DNA of 64,000 nucleotides from Actinomadura sp. WMMA1423 (GTDB taxonomy: Bacteria; Actinomycetota; Actinomycetes; Streptosporangiales; Streptosporangiaceae). The notes beneath the pieces were generated by a model. It was not told the DNA's origin. It made no database searches and was given only the letters and a program-made list of their open reading frames with translations. Below, in pieces: positions 7,861 to 17,012 of this stretch. The stretch is from the NCBI RefSeq assembly GCF_006547145.1, contig NZ_CP041244.1:7316001-7380000 (forward strand), written 5' to 3'. A program made the translations under genes and the position numbers. How positions within the stretch are numbered: the stretch's first letter is position 1; each line of letters opens with the position of its first letter.

Positions 7861-9198
7861 TCAGGGCAGCGCGTCCTTGTAGATCCGGCCGTCCTTGACG
7901 ATGACCTTCAGGTTGGCGGGATCGGCGAGCAGGCTCAGGTCCCGGGTGGGGTCGCCGTCGACGAGCAGCAGATCGGCCCAGGCCCCCTCTGCGATGACGC
8001 CCAGGTGGGCGACGTGCGGCCCGTTCCCGTACGCGGCGACGTCGGCGGGCGCCGGGTTCTGGTAAGGGTCGCGCGCCCCGGACTTGCGGAACAGCTCGGC
8101 GTTGTCGGACGTGGCGATCTTCAACGCCGCCATGGGGCCGCCCGCGAGACCGGCCATCCGGGCGAGCATCTCGCTCTGCCTGGCACTGCGGGCCGGGTCC
8201 AGCATCAGGTCGGTGCCGAACGCCACCCGCACGCCGTGCTCCAGAGCCCACCCGAAGACGCGCTCGACCCCCTCGCACACCCGGCGGTTCTTCTCGGCCG
8301 ACGACGGGTCCGCGAAGGAGTGGTCGCTCTCCGCGAACGGCTGCCCGCACAGCCAGACGCCGTGTTCGGCCATGAAGGCGATGTCGTCCTCTCCGGCCAG
8401 GTGCCCGTGCTCGATCACCCGCACCCCGGCCCGGACCGCACGGCGGATCCCGGCGCCGGTGTAGACGTGCACCGCGACATAGGTGCCCCAGTCGGCCGCC
8501 GCCTGCACTCCGGCGCGCAGCTCCTCGGCGGTGTACTGCAGGACGTCCAGGTGGTCGTAGGCGGACGCGACCCCGCCCCCGGCCATCATCTTGATCTGCG
8601 AGGCCCCCTTCTTCAGCTGCTCGCGCACGCCCGCGAGCACCTGGGCCGTGCCGTCGGCGACCCGCATGAGCCCGAGCCGCTCGGCGTGCGAGGCGGCCCC
8701 GCCGAGGGCGGTCGGCACGTCGTACACCATGCCGAAGTCCCCGTGCCCGCCGGTCTGGGACAGGCCCGCCTGGCTGGGGTAGATCCGCGGGCCGGGCAGC
8801 GCGCCCGCGTCGATCAGGCGCTTGAGGTCGCCGGTGTCGCCGGCCATGTCGCGCACGGTCGTGAACCCGCGCATCAGCATCGCGCGGGCCTCCGCCGCGC
8901 CCCTGAGGTGCCCGACGCCCGCGCCGCCGAGCATCAGCTCGGCCTGCGTGGCTCCGGCCAGGAGCAGATGGACGTGGGCGTCGCTGAGCCCGGGGACGAG
9001 CGTCGCCCCGCGCCCGTCGATGACCGTTCCCGGCGCGTCCCCCTCCGCCGCGCCGGGCGGGGGCGGATCCCCTTCGCCCACGGCCCTGATCTTGGCTCCC
9101 TCGGTCACCACGTACCCGGTCCGCACCCGGTCGCTCAACCCGTCGAAGATCCGCACATCGCGGATCAGGATCGTCCCGGCGGGGCGCTGCTCGCTCAC
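7861..9198 (-). CDS. Metal-dependent amidohydrolase (imidazolonepropionase/prolidase-like)
   Basis: 445-residue amidohydrolase-superfamily enzyme. The metal ligands are visible: H75-x-H77 in SDAHVHLLL, a candidate bridging lysine in QIKMMAGGG, histidines in VAVHVYTG and VIEHGHLAG, and the Asp in AFGTDLML. The family includes dipeptidases, imidazolonepropionase-like and organophosphate hydrolases; the substrate is not predictable here. The GTG start has GCAGGA about 9 bases upstream. Its stop codon directly abuts that of the upstream module (7858-7863), a back-to-back convergent junction with no room for a long terminator. Confidence 0.88.
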   Translation of the reverse strand: MSEQRPAGTILIRDVRIFDGLSDRVRTGYVVTEGAKIRAVGEGDPPPPGAAEGDAPGTVIDGRGATLVPGLSDAHVHLLLAGATQAELMLGGAGVGHLRGAAEARAMLMRGFTTVRDMAGDTGDLKRLIDAGALPGPRIYPSQAGLSQTGGHGDFGMVYDVPTALGGAASHAERLGLMRVADGTAQVLAGVREQLKKGASQIKMMAGGGVASAYDHLDVLQYTAEELRAGVQAAADWGTYVAVHVYTGAGIRRAVRAGVRVIEHGHLAGEDDIAFMAEHGVWLCGQPFAESDHSFADPSSAEKNRRVCEGVERVFGWALEHGVRVAFGTDLMLDPARSARQSEMLARMAGLAGGPMAALKIATSDNAELFRKSGARDPYQNPAPADVAAYGNGPHVAHLGVIAEGAWADLLLVDGDPTRDLSLLADPANLKVIVKDGRIYKDALP

Positions 9199-9407
9199 GA
9201 CGGGGGTCCTGCCCGCCCGGCGGCCGGAGACAGGCCGATCGCCAAGGGATTGCGAAGCCTTGCCGAACCCGTGGCACCGCCGGCCCGCGCCGCCGGTTGA
9301 CCCAAAACGTGCACTTCCTTGGGCTAGTTGATCGGGCCTTCGGGAACCAGACCGGACGCAGGAAGTCCCGTCCGTCGATCACGCATGCCCGTTCAAGGAG
9401 TCGGCCA

Positions 9408-10409
9408 TTGTCCTCGGCACCCACTCCGCCGGACCCGTCCGAACCGCCCGAGCCGGCGGAAACGGCGGCGAATCCGGAGCGACGCCGAGGCCTTGACCGT
9501 CTGCTCACGATTCCGCGGGGCGTCGCCCAGGTCGATTTCCAGCCGAACTACTGGACCGGCCTGGTCTTCATCGTCGCGCTGTTCGTGGGCGGGTGGCAGT
9601 TCGGCGTCTTCGGGCTGCTGGGAACGGTGGCCGCCACGCTCACCGCCCATCTGCTGGGAGTCTCCTGGCGGGACCGGATCTCGCTGGGGCTGGAGGGCTT
9701 CTGCGGCACGCTGATCGGCGTCAGCCTCGTCCTCTACCTGGACATCCGGTGGATGACGGCCCTGCTCGTGGTCGGCGGCGCGATCGCCGGCAGCGTGCTC
9801 ACCGCGGCGCTGAGGGTCTTCCTGGCCCCGTACGACCTGCCCACCTTCACCGCTCCCTTCTGCGTGGTCACGTCCGTGATGGTGATCGGCGGGCCGTCCT
9901 TCGGCCGGATCTGGGCGGAGCACGCGGGCTCGGCCCCGCCGTCCGCGTCCGCTCCCGGGACGGCGATGACCTGGAACTACTTCTGGAAGGGCACCTTCAG
10001 CGGCGTCGGCCAGGTGTTCTTCCAGAACCAGTGGTACGTCGGACTGATTTTCCTGGCCGGGCTGGTCCTCGCCGGCTGGGTGACCGGGCTGGTGGCTCTG
10101 GCCTCCAGCCTCATCGGCCTGCTGACCGGCTGGGTCCTGGGCGCGCAGGCCGCGGACCTGGGAGCGGGCCTGTACGGCTACAACTCCGTGCTGACCGGCC
10201 TCGCGCTGTTCGGCACCTTCGTCGCGATCAGCCCGGTGAGCGCCGTGTACGCCGTGGTCGGCACGGTGGCGGCGGCCGGCCTGACGGCCGGCATCGGCAC
10301 CCTGTTCGAGGTGGTCGGAGGCCACACCCTCACCTGGCCGTTCGTGCTGGTCAGCTGGGTGTTCCTCGCCGCCGTCCCGATGCTCAAGAAGATCGAGCGC
10401 ACCGGTTGA
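9408..10409 (+). CDS. Urea transporter (UT family)
   Basis: 333-residue polytopic membrane protein with two repeat halves and about ten hydrophobic segments. The UT signature FxAPF is present as LPTFTAPFCV near 145, and the second half carries the conserved GLYGYNSVLTGLALFG motif. It should let urea enter the cell to feed the urease encoded next. The start is TTG 9408, because AAGGAG at 9395-9400 is correctly spaced for it; the longer reading upstream has no ribosome binding site. The cytosolic N terminus is Pro/Glu-rich. ureA follows after 35 bases. Confidence 0.9.
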   Translation: MSSAPTPPDPSEPPEPAETAANPERRRGLDRLLTIPRGVAQVDFQPNYWTGLVFIVALFVGGWQFGVFGLLGTVAATLTAHLLGVSWRDRISLGLEGFCGTLIGVSLVLYLDIRWMTALLVVGGAIAGSVLTAALRVFLAPYDLPTFTAPFCVVTSVMVIGGPSFGRIWAEHAGSAPPSASAPGTAMTWNYFWKGTFSGVGQVFFQNQWYVGLIFLAGLVLAGWVTGLVALASSLIGLLTGWVLGAQAADLGAGLYGYNSVLTGLALFGTFVAISPVSAVYAVVGTVAAAGLTAGIGTLFEVVGGHTLTWPFVLVSWVFLAAVPMLKKIERTG

Positions 10410-10444
10410 CCGTCGGTGGAGCCGGGCGCGGAAAGGAGCACTGA

Positions 10445-10753
10445 ATGAACCTCACCCCGCGGGAGATGGACAAGCTGGTCATCTTCACCGCCGCGCAGAT
10501 GGCGCAGCAGCGCCGGGACAGGGGCCTGAAGCTCAACTACGCCGAGACGGTGGCGCTGATCAGCTCGGCGATCGTGGAGGCCGCCCGGGACGGCCGGACC
10601 GTCGCGGAGTGCATGGAGCTCGGCAAGCGGGTCGTCGGGCCGGGCGACGTGCTGCCCGGCGTGCGCGCGATGCTGAAGCTGATCCAGATCGAGGCCGCCT
10701 TCGACGACGGCACCAAGCTGGTCTCCTGCCACGACCCGGTCGGCGGCAAGTAG
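10445..10753 (+). CDS. ureA: Urease gamma subunit
   Basis: 102-residue urease gamma subunit, full length for the family. It carries the typical [15 protein letters not shown] start and the [12 protein letters not shown] and [16 protein letters not shown] segments. It is a structural subunit of the Ni-dependent urease that splits urea to ammonia and carbamate. GGAAAGGAG precedes the ATG. The TAG stop overlaps the GTG of the following CbiX-like gene, so that insertion is translationally coupled to the urease operon. Confidence 0.97.
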   Translation: MNLTPREMDKLVIFTAAQMAQQRRDRGLKLNYAETVALISSAIVEAARDGRTVAECMELGKRVVGPGDVLPGVRAMLKLIQIEAAFDDGTKLVSCHDPVGGK

Positions 10754-11637
10754 TGCCCGGCGGCCGGAAGGTCATCCTGGTCGGCGGGCATGAGAGCCGG
10801 CAGGGCCGGTGCCTTCCGGCCCTGGTCGGGCTCGCCGGCCCGGACGTCCGCGCGCCGGGACGGGACCTTCACGCGGCGCTGCGGGGCGGCGACCGGATCG
10901 TGGCGGTGCCGATGACGCTCGGGCGCGACCCGGACCTGCCGGTCGTCACCGCGCAGACGCTGAGGTGGGCGGCCCGTGGCCGCGCGCCGGGGGATCTGCT
11001 GCTGGCCGGTCCGCTGGGCACCGCCGAGCACCTGGTCAGCTGGATCAGGGGCGCGGTGAACCGGGCGCTGGGCGACGGACCGGGAGAGCGCGCGGTGCTG
11101 CTGGCGGCGCCCGCCGCCGGGCCCGAGCCGGACGCCGACCTGTTCAGGGTGGCGCGGCTGGTGTGGCAGTACACGCCCGTCCGCTGGGTCGAGGTCGCGC
11201 TGGAGGGGGGCGAACCGGACGTGGACGAGGGGCTCGAACGCTGCCGCCGGCTGGGGGCGGGCGACGTCGTCCTGGTTCCCGCCTCCTTCGTTCCGGTGCC
11301 GCAGCGGCCCGGCGCCCGGACCGCGGGCCCGCTCCTGGGGAGGGCCTCTCTCGCCGCGCTGATCCGCGAACGGGTGGCCGAGGCGGAGCAACGGTGGAGC
11401 CGGCACGGCGACGACGGGCTGGCGCAGGCCGCCCACGGGCACGGCCACGGCCACGGGCACGGGCACGGCCATGAGGACGAGCAGAGTCACGCAGAGGAGC
11501 AGAGTCACGGGGACGAGCAGGGCCGCGGTCATGGGGACGAGCGCGGGCCGGGCCATGAGCAGGGCCACGGGCGAGTCCCGGAAATTCCACGCCGGGTGAT
11601 GGCGGACTTCAAAGGGGAGGGGTCCCATGTCGGATGA
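10753..11637 (+). CDS. CbiX/SirB-like protein with histidine-rich C-terminal tail, inside urease operon
   Basis: 294-residue two-lobed class II chelatase-like protein. The first lobe begins [12 protein letters not shown], where the family has the catalytic HGSR motif (here GHESR), and the second lobe has the [19 protein letters not shown] and VVLVPASFV pattern. From about residue 228 a tail of alternating His/Gly then acidic/His repeats follows (bases about 11437-11580, roughly 18 histidines), like the Ni-binding tails of UreE or HypB. It sits between ureA and ureB, overlapping both. No ureE is present. Inference: it stores or hands nickel to the urease assembly proteins. A tetrapyrrole chelatase role is the alternative. 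Confidence 0.82.
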   Translation: MPGGRKVILVGGHESRQGRCLPALVGLAGPDVRAPGRDLHAALRGGDRIVAVPMTLGRDPDLPVVTAQTLRWAARGRAPGDLLLAGPLGTAEHLVSWIRGAVNRALGDGPGERAVLLAAPAAGPEPDADLFRVARLVWQYTPVRWVEVALEGGEPDVDEGLERCRRLGAGDVVLVPASFVPVPQRPGARTAGPLLGRASLAALIRERVAEAEQRWSRHGDDGLAQAAHGHGHGHGHGHGHEDEQSHAEEQSHGDEQGRGHGDERGPGHEQGHGRVPEIPRRVMADFKGEGSHVG

Positions 11638-12076
11638 CGTTTACATGTACGGCGAGGGCGATATCGAGCTGAACGCCGGTCAGCCCAGGGAGACCATCTT
11701 TGTGCAGAACACGGGGGACCGCGCCGTCCAGGTCGGGTCGCACTTCCATTTCTTCGAGACCAACCGGGCGCTGAAGTTCGATCGCGACAGGGCGTTCGGA
11801 AAGCGCCTGGACATCCCCTCGGGAACGGCGGTCCGGTTCGAACCCGGGGACACCAAGGAGGTGACCCTGGTCGAGTACGGCGGAGGGCTGCGGCTGGTGG
11901 GGTTCGGCGGCCTGCTCAACGGCAGCGTCCGGTCGAGCGAGGCGCACCGCACGGCGCTGCGGAGGCTGCACAAGCGCGGCTATCTCGACGAGCCGGTGGA
12001 AGCGCCGAAGAAGGCGTCCAGGAGGACGAAGTCCGCACGTTCGGGAAAGACCGCACGCTCCGGAAAGAAGGGCTGA
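11627..12076 (+). CDS. ureB: Urease beta subunit
   Basis: 149-residue urease beta subunit. It contains the conserved [11 protein letters not shown] start, [11 protein letters not shown] and the [16 protein letters not shown] segment. The C-terminal 40 residues add a Lys/Arg/Ser-rich extension ([13 protein letters not shown]-like repeats) not found in shorter homologues. The ATG at 11627 lies inside the end of the previous gene and has AAAGGGGAGGGG upstream. ureC follows after 6 bases. Confidence 0.96.
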   Translation: MSDDVYMYGEGDIELNAGQPRETIFVQNTGDRAVQVGSHFHFFETNRALKFDRDRAFGKRLDIPSGTAVRFEPGDTKEVTLVEYGGGLRLVGFGGLLNGSVRSSEAHRTALRRLHKRGYLDEPVEAPKKASRRTKSARSGKTARSGKKG

Positions 12077-12082
12077 GCCGCC

Positions 12083-13804
12083 ATGACCACGATGAGCCGT
12101 CAGCAGTACGCGTCCATGTACGGCCCGACGGTCGGCGACCGGCTCCGCCTCGGGGACACCAACCTCGTCGTCGAGGTGGAGAAGGACCACACCGAGGGGC
12201 ACTACGGGGACGAGGCCCAGTACGGGGGCGGCAAGACGGCCCGCGACGGCATGTCGGCCGACCCGGCGTCGGGGCGGTCGACCGCCCTGGACGTCGTGAT
12301 CACGAACGCGCTGATCCTCGACCCGGTGCTGGGCGTCGTCAAGGGCGACATCGGCATCAAGGACGGGAGGATCGCCGGGATCGGCAAGTCGGGCAACCCG
12401 CACACCCAGAACGGCGTCGACCGGCGCCTCATCATCAGCGCCACGACCGAGGTGGTCTCCGGCGAGAACTTCATCGCCACGCCGGGGGCGATCGACACCC
12501 ACGTCCACTTCATCTCGCCCCAGCAGGCCCAGCACGCGCTGAGCAACGGGATCACCACCCTGGTCGGCGGCGGCACCGGCCCGGCGGACGGCAGCCGCGG
12601 CTGCACCACCACACCCGGCCCGTGGAACATCGCCCGCATCCTCCAGGCCTACGAGGACATCCCGATCAACATCGCGGTCTACGGCAAGGGCAACAGCAGC
12701 CTGCCGGGCCCGCTGGAGGAGCAGATCGCCGCCGGCGCCGCCGGGCTGAAGGTGCACGAGGACTGGGGCTCCACCCCGGCCGTCATCGACTGCGCGCTGT
12801 CGGTCGCCGACGAGATGGACATCCAGATCAACATCCACACCGACACCCTGAACGAGGCCGGCTTCGTCGAGGACACCATCAACGCGATCAACGGCCGCGC
12901 GATCCACACCTACCACTCCGAGGGCGCGGGCGGCGGGCACGCCCCCGACATCCTGCGGGTGACCGGCGAGCCGAACGTGCTCCCGGCCTCCACGAACCCG
13001 ACGCTGCCCTACACCGCCAACTCGGTGGACGAGTTGCTGGACATGACGATGGTCTGCCACCACCTCAGCTACGACGTCCCCGAGGACGTGGCGTTCGCCG
13101 ACAGCCGCGTGCGCGCCGAGACCATCTCGGCCGAGACGGTGCTGCACGACCTCGGCGTCATCAGCATCATCGGCTCGGACTCCCAGGCGATGGGCCGGGT
13201 GGGCGAGTCGTTCACCCGCGCCTTCCAGGTGGCCCACCACAACAAGGACAAGAGGGGCGCGCTGCCCGAGGACTCGTCCCGCAACGACAACTTCCGGGTG
13301 CTGCGCTACCTGGCCAAGCTGACGATCAACCCCGCCCGCGTCTCCGGGATGGCGGACACGATCGGCTCGCTGGAGGACGGCAAGCTCGCCGACATCGTGC
13401 TGTGGCCGGTCCACTCCTTCGGCGCCAAGCCCTACATGGTCATCAAGGGCGGCCTGGTGAGCTGGGTGCAGATGGGCGACCCGAACGCGTCCCTGCCGAC
13501 GCCGCAGCCCGTCTACTACCGGCCCATGTACGGGGCCTTCGGCCGGGCGCTGTCGAGCACCTGCGTGACCTTCATGTCCGGCGCCGCGATCGAGGCGGGC
13601 GTGCCCGAGCGGCTCGAACTGAAGCGGCTGGTCCGGCCGGTGCGCCAGTGCCGGACCGTCGACAAGCGCCACATGCTCCGCAACTCGACGCTCGCCGAGA
13701 TCAAGGTCGATCCGGAGACGTACCGGGTGACCGTCGACGGGGAGCCCGCGCACATCGAGCCGGCCACGAAGCTGCCCCTTAACCGGCTGTTCTTCTTGGC
13801 ATGA
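12083..13804 (+). CDS. ureC: Urease alpha (catalytic) subunit
   Basis: 573-residue catalytic subunit that hydrolyses urea at a binuclear nickel centre. All the expected residues can be read: H140-x-H142 (DTHVHF), the carbamylated lysine K223 (GLKVHEDWG), H252 (NIHTDT), H278 (HTYHSEG), the flap Cys325 with H326 (MVCHHLSYD) and D366 (GSDSQAMGR). Length is normal. The stop overlaps the start of ureF (ATGA). The enzyme should be active once nickel is loaded by UreD, UreF and UreG. Confidence 0.98.
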   Translation: MTTMSRQQYASMYGPTVGDRLRLGDTNLVVEVEKDHTEGHYGDEAQYGGGKTARDGMSADPASGRSTALDVVITNALILDPVLGVVKGDIGIKDGRIAGIGKSGNPHTQNGVDRRLIISATTEVVSGENFIATPGAIDTHVHFISPQQAQHALSNGITTLVGGGTGPADGSRGCTTTPGPWNIARILQAYEDIPINIAVYGKGNSSLPGPLEEQIAAGAAGLKVHEDWGSTPAVIDCALSVADEMDIQINIHTDTLNEAGFVEDTINAINGRAIHTYHSEGAGGGHAPDILRVTGEPNVLPASTNPTLPYTANSVDELLDMTMVCHHLSYDVPEDVAFADSRVRAETISAETVLHDLGVISIIGSDSQAMGRVGESFTRAFQVAHHNKDKRGALPEDSSRNDNFRVLRYLAKLTINPARVSGMADTIGSLEDGKLADIVLWPVHSFGAKPYMVIKGGLVSWVQMGDPNASLPTPQPVYYRPMYGAFGRALSSTCVTFMSGAAIEAGVPERLELKRLVRPVRQCRTVDKRHMLRNSTLAEIKVDPETYRVTVDGEPAHIEPATKLPLNRLFFLA

Positions 13805-14511
13805 GCGCGCGTCCGGGCACCGCGGACCTGGACCCGCTGCTGGCCCAGCTCCAGCTCACCGACTCCGGCTTCCCGAGCGGGATGTACACGCTGTCGCACG
13901 GGCTGGAGGGCTACGTCCAGCTGCGGATCACCGGGCCCGAGAACCTGCGGGAGCTGCTGGCCGACCTGCTGTACAACGCGGTGGGCCCCGCGGACGCGAC
14001 GGCGCTGGCGCTGGCGCACCGAGCGGCCCGCGAGGCGGACTGGGACGGGCTGGTCCGCGTCGACCGGCGACTGCACGCGATCAAGCTCAACCGCGAGCAG
14101 CGGGGCGCCTCGACCCGGACCGGGCGGCAGGTGCTCGCCACGGCGGCCTTCGCCTTCCCCGTGCCCGAGGCCGCCCGGCTGGCGGACCTGGTGGCGGAGA
14201 AGGCCACGCCGGGCAACCACGCGGTCGTGGTGGGCGCGCTCTACGCGGGCCTCGGCGTGCCGGCGGCGCACGCGGTCGCGGCCGACCTGTACGCGTTCGC
14301 CGCGAGCTGGACTGCGGCGGCGGTGCGGCTCGCCCGCACCGATTTCCGGCGAGCCCAGGGGCTGCTGCGGGAGATCCGCCCGGACCTCGCCCGGGTCGCG
14401 CGGGCCGCGCTCGCCGCCCGCGACCCGCGGGAGATGCACGGCTCGGTGCCCGTCGCCGACGTCGTCTCGGCCGCGCACGAGCGGGCCGCGGCCCGCCTGT
14501 TCGTCACCTGA
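13801..14511 (+). CDS. ureF: Urease accessory protein UreF
   Basis: 236-residue, mostly alpha-helical UreF. The family start [19 protein letters not shown] is intact. It acts in the UreD-UreF-UreG complex as the regulator of UreG GTPase during nickel delivery. It overlaps ureC by four bases and is followed after 23 bases by ureG. Confidence 0.95.
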   Translation: MSARPGTADLDPLLAQLQLTDSGFPSGMYTLSHGLEGYVQLRITGPENLRELLADLLYNAVGPADATALALAHRAAREADWDGLVRVDRRLHAIKLNREQRGASTRTGRQVLATAAFAFPVPEAARLADLVAEKATPGNHAVVVGALYAGLGVPAAHAVAADLYAFAASWTAAAVRLARTDFRRAQGLLREIRPDLARVARAALAARDPREMHGSVPVADVVSAAHERAAARLFVT

Positions 14512-14534
14512 CCCGTTGACACGAAGGAGACGTG

Positions 14535-15170
14535 ATGGAGCTGGAGAAGGTCTTCAAGGTGGGCGTCGGCGGCCCGGTCGGATCCGGCAAGACGGCGCTG
14601 ATCGAGGCCCTGGTCCCGCGGCTGCAGGGCCTCGGCCACCAGGTCGGCGTGATCACCAATGACATCTACACCCAGGAGGACGCCGAGCACGTCCGCCGCA
14701 CCCTGGCCGGGACGCTCGACCCCGAGCGGATCGTGGGGGTCGAGACGGGCGCGTGCCCGCACACCGCCGTCCGCGACGACCCGACGATGAACCTGGCGGC
14801 GGCGGCCGAGATGCTCGACCGCTTCCCCGAGCTCGACCTGCTGCTGTTCGAGAGCGGCGGAGACAACCTCACGCTCACCTTCAGCCCGGCGCTGGCCGAC
14901 GTGTACATCTTCGTCCTGGACACCGCCGAGGGCGAGAAGATGCCGCGCAAGCGCGGCCCCGGCACCACGGACTCCGACCTCCTGGTCATCAACAAGATCG
15001 ACATCGCCCCGTACGTCCGCACCGACCTCGCGGTCATGGAGCGGGACGCGCGGGCGGTGCGCGGCGAGGGCCCGGTCGCGCTCACCGACTGCCTCGTCGG
15101 TACCGGCGTCGCCGAGGTCGTGGACTTCATCGAGGCGCGGGCGGGGGCGGCGTGTACCTCGCCGGTGTAG
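14535..15170 (+). CDS. ureG: Urease accessory GTPase UreG
   Basis: 211-residue SIMIBI GTPase that powers nickel insertion. The P loop GPVGSGKT is at 13-20, the metal-binding CPH motif appears as [18 protein letters not shown] is the Walker B region, and NKIDIAPY gives guanine specificity. ATG 14535 is preferred over the adjacent GTG 14532 because AAGGAG at 14524-14529 is then 5 bases away. The gene after it (ureD) begins inside its last codons. Confidence 0.96.
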   Translation: MELEKVFKVGVGGPVGSGKTALIEALVPRLQGLGHQVGVITNDIYTQEDAEHVRRTLAGTLDPERIVGVETGACPHTAVRDDPTMNLAAAAEMLDRFPELDLLLFESGGDNLTLTFSPALADVYIFVLDTAEGEKMPRKRGPGTTDSDLLVINKIDIAPYVRTDLAVMERDARAVRGEGPVALTDCLVGTGVAEVVDFIEARAGAACTSPV

Positions 15171-16120
15171 GGACGGTGAGCGGCTCCGGGGGGACCGACC
15201 GCCTCTCGCCCGAGCGGTACCTTCCCCGCTGGGTGCCGGACGCGGTGCGGCGGCACGCCTCGGCCGTGGACATGCTCCCGGTCGGCAGCCCCGGCAAGGT
15301 CGGGCTCCTCGACCTGGAGTTCGAGCGCGTCGGCGGCAGGACGGAGCTGACCGGCCGCTACCAGAAGGCGCCGCTGCACATCATCCGGCCGCTCTACCCC
15401 GACCCGGCGGTACCGGACCTGCCGTACGTCATGCTCATGTCGTCCGGAGGCGGGGTCCTCCAGGGCGACCGCTACCGCGTGGACGTCTCCTGCGGCGAGG
15501 GTGCGTCCGTGCACGTCACCACCCAGGGCGCCACCCGGCTCTACCGGATGGAGCAGGACTACGCCACGCAGATCGTCGGGCTCACGGTGGGCCCCGGCGG
15601 CTACCTGGAATACCTGCCGGACACGACCATCCCCTTCGGCGGGACCCGCTTCTACCAGCACGTCGCCATCACCGCCCACCCGGACTCGACCGTCGTGGTG
15701 GGCGAGACGATGCTGGCGGGCCGGCTCGCCCGCGGGGAACGGCACGCGTACACGGCGCTTTGCAGCGACGTGGAGGTGCACGACACCACGGGGCGGCTGC
15801 TGTTCGCCGACCCGCTCCACCTTGTGCCGGAAGAACGGGCGGTGACCGGCCCCGCGGTGATGGACGACTTCGGTGTTCTGGCGTCCCTGTACGTCGTCAC
15901 CACGGCCAGTCCCGCGCAGGACGTGGCCGACGCGATGCACGAGGCGCTCGCCGGCACCGGGCTGCGGGCCGGGGCCAGCGTCCTGCCCGGGGACCGGGGC
16001 GCCTGGGCGCGCGTCCTGGGGGAGTGGTCGCCCGAGGTCGAGACCGCCTTCATGGGGGCCTGGGACGCCGTCCGCCGCCTGCTGCTCGGAGTGCCCGCAC
16101 CTGACCGGCGCAGGTGGTGA
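15152..16120 (+). CDS. ureD: Urease accessory protein UreD/UreH
   Basis: About 322-residue UreD scaffold that binds apo-urease and channels nickel. Family features are [45 protein letters not shown] and the [14 protein letters not shown] block. The start is uncertain: GTG 15152 (overlapping ureG) or GTG 15176; neither has a strong ribosome binding site, which suggests coupling to ureG translation. The stop overlaps the GTG of the first fluoride channel gene. Confidence 0.92.
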   Translation: MYLAGVGTVSGSGGTDRLSPERYLPRWVPDAVRRHASAVDMLPVGSPGKVGLLDLEFERVGGRTELTGRYQKAPLHIIRPLYPDPAVPDLPYVMLMSSGGGVLQGDRYRVDVSCGEGASVHVTTQGATRLYRMEQDYATQIVGLTVGPGGYLEYLPDTTIPFGGTRFYQHVAITAHPDSTVVVGETMLAGRLARGERHAYTALCSDVEVHDTTGRLLFADPLHLVPEERAVTGPAVMDDFGVLASLYVVTTASPAQDVADAMHEALAGTGLRAGASVLPGDRGAWARVLGEWSPEVETAFMGAWDAVRRLLLGVPAPDRRRW

Positions 16121-16644
16121 CCCCGGCCATGGGGGACCCTGGAAGGGCGGAAGGACGCCTGCTCCACCGCGAGGCGGCCGAGACCTCCGTCCTGGACCGG
16201 GGGAGGAAAGGGCCGCTCCGGCACCCGGGGATAGCGCCGCGAGCGCTCCTCGACGTCGCCATCGGGGGCGCGGTCGGGGCCCTGGCTCGTGATCTGATCA
16301 TCAAGGCGATGCCCGGAGCGCGGCACGGCTTCCCCTGGGGGACCCTCCTGGTCAACATGCTCGGCTGCCTCTTCATCGGGATCCTGACGACGTACCTGCT
16401 CAAGGGGAGGCCGCACCCCGTCGCCCGGCCGCTGCTGGTGACCGGCTACCTCGGCGGGTTCACCACGTTCTCCCACCTCATCGACGGGGTGCACGCCCTC
16501 GGCCGCGCCGGGGTCTGGGACCAGAGCGCCGTCTACGCGGTGGTCAGCGTGGTGGGCGGCTGGATCGCGGTCGCCGTCGGCCTCTGGGGCGGCGGGCTCC
16601 TGCCCTACCGCGCGGCGGGGTCCGAGGACGGCGCGCCGCCATGA
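16114..16644 (+). CDS. crcB: CrcB/Fluc fluoride channel, long subunit
   Basis: 176-residue four-helix membrane protein of the CrcB/Fluc family, which exports fluoride. The motifs GGAVGALARD, PWGTLLVNMLGC and GGFTTFSHL are present. An N-terminal cytosolic extension of about 45 residues is longer than usual; ATG 16129 would shorten it slightly. The gene overlaps ureD and its stop overlaps the next crcB (ATGA). Tandem unequal crcB genes usually form one heterodimeric channel. Confidence 0.93.
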   Translation: MVTPAMGDPGRAEGRLLHREAAETSVLDRGRKGPLRHPGIAPRALLDVAIGGAVGALARDLIIKAMPGARHGFPWGTLLVNMLGCLFIGILTTYLLKGRPHPVARPLLVTGYLGGFTTFSHLIDGVHALGRAGVWDQSAVYAVVSVVGGWIAVAVGLWGGGLLPYRAAGSEDGAPP

Positions 16645-16997
16645 TCTACGTGCTGGTGCTCGTCGGAGGCGCGTTCGGCGCCATGCTGCGCTTCGTCCTC
16701 GACACGCTGGTCAAGCGGCGGTTCGGCAAGGCGTTCCCCTGGGGGACGCTGACGGTCAACCTCCTCGGCACGGGGATCCTAGGAGCGCTGCACGGCGCGA
16801 GCGTCAGCGCGGGCCCGGAGGGCCTGGTCGGTACGGGCTTCTGCGGGGCGCTGACCACGTTCAGCACGTTCGAGCTGGACACCGTTCACCTCTTCCAGGA
16901 CGGGAAGTACGCCAGGGGCGCGGCGAACGTGCTCCTCTCCCTGGGCCTCGGCATCGGCGTCTTCACGCTCCTGTACGCCGCGTTCCAAGCGGTCTGA
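16641..16997 (+). CDS. crcB: CrcB/Fluc fluoride channel, short subunit
   Basis: 118-residue second Fluc subunit, close to the usual family length. GGAFGAMLRF, PWGTLTVNLLGTG and the GALTTFSTFELD motif that lines the fluoride path are present. It overlaps the first crcB by four bases, so the two should be made together. No fluoride riboswitch was seen ahead of either gene; expression is therefore expected to follow the urease operon. Confidence 0.94.
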   Translation: MIYVLVLVGGAFGAMLRFVLDTLVKRRFGKAFPWGTLTVNLLGTGILGALHGASVSAGPEGLVGTGFCGALTTFSTFELDTVHLFQDGKYARGAANVLLSLGLGIGVFTLLYAAFQAV

Positions 16998-17012
16998 CGC
17001 GCGGGTGCGCGG

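Noticed and set aside
8005-9300. Long open frame on the plus strand opposite the amidohydrolase gene
   Set aside because: Composition is Gly/Arg/Pro/His-rich with no motifs; it is the antisense shadow of a gene with complete metal-binding residues.
11144-11590. Arg/Pro-rich frame opposite the CbiX-like gene
   Set aside because: Shadow of the His-rich tail; no ribosome binding site.
16050-16113. Fluoride riboswitch before crcB
   Set aside because: The sequence is the coding end of ureD and shows no pseudoknot-like conserved core.
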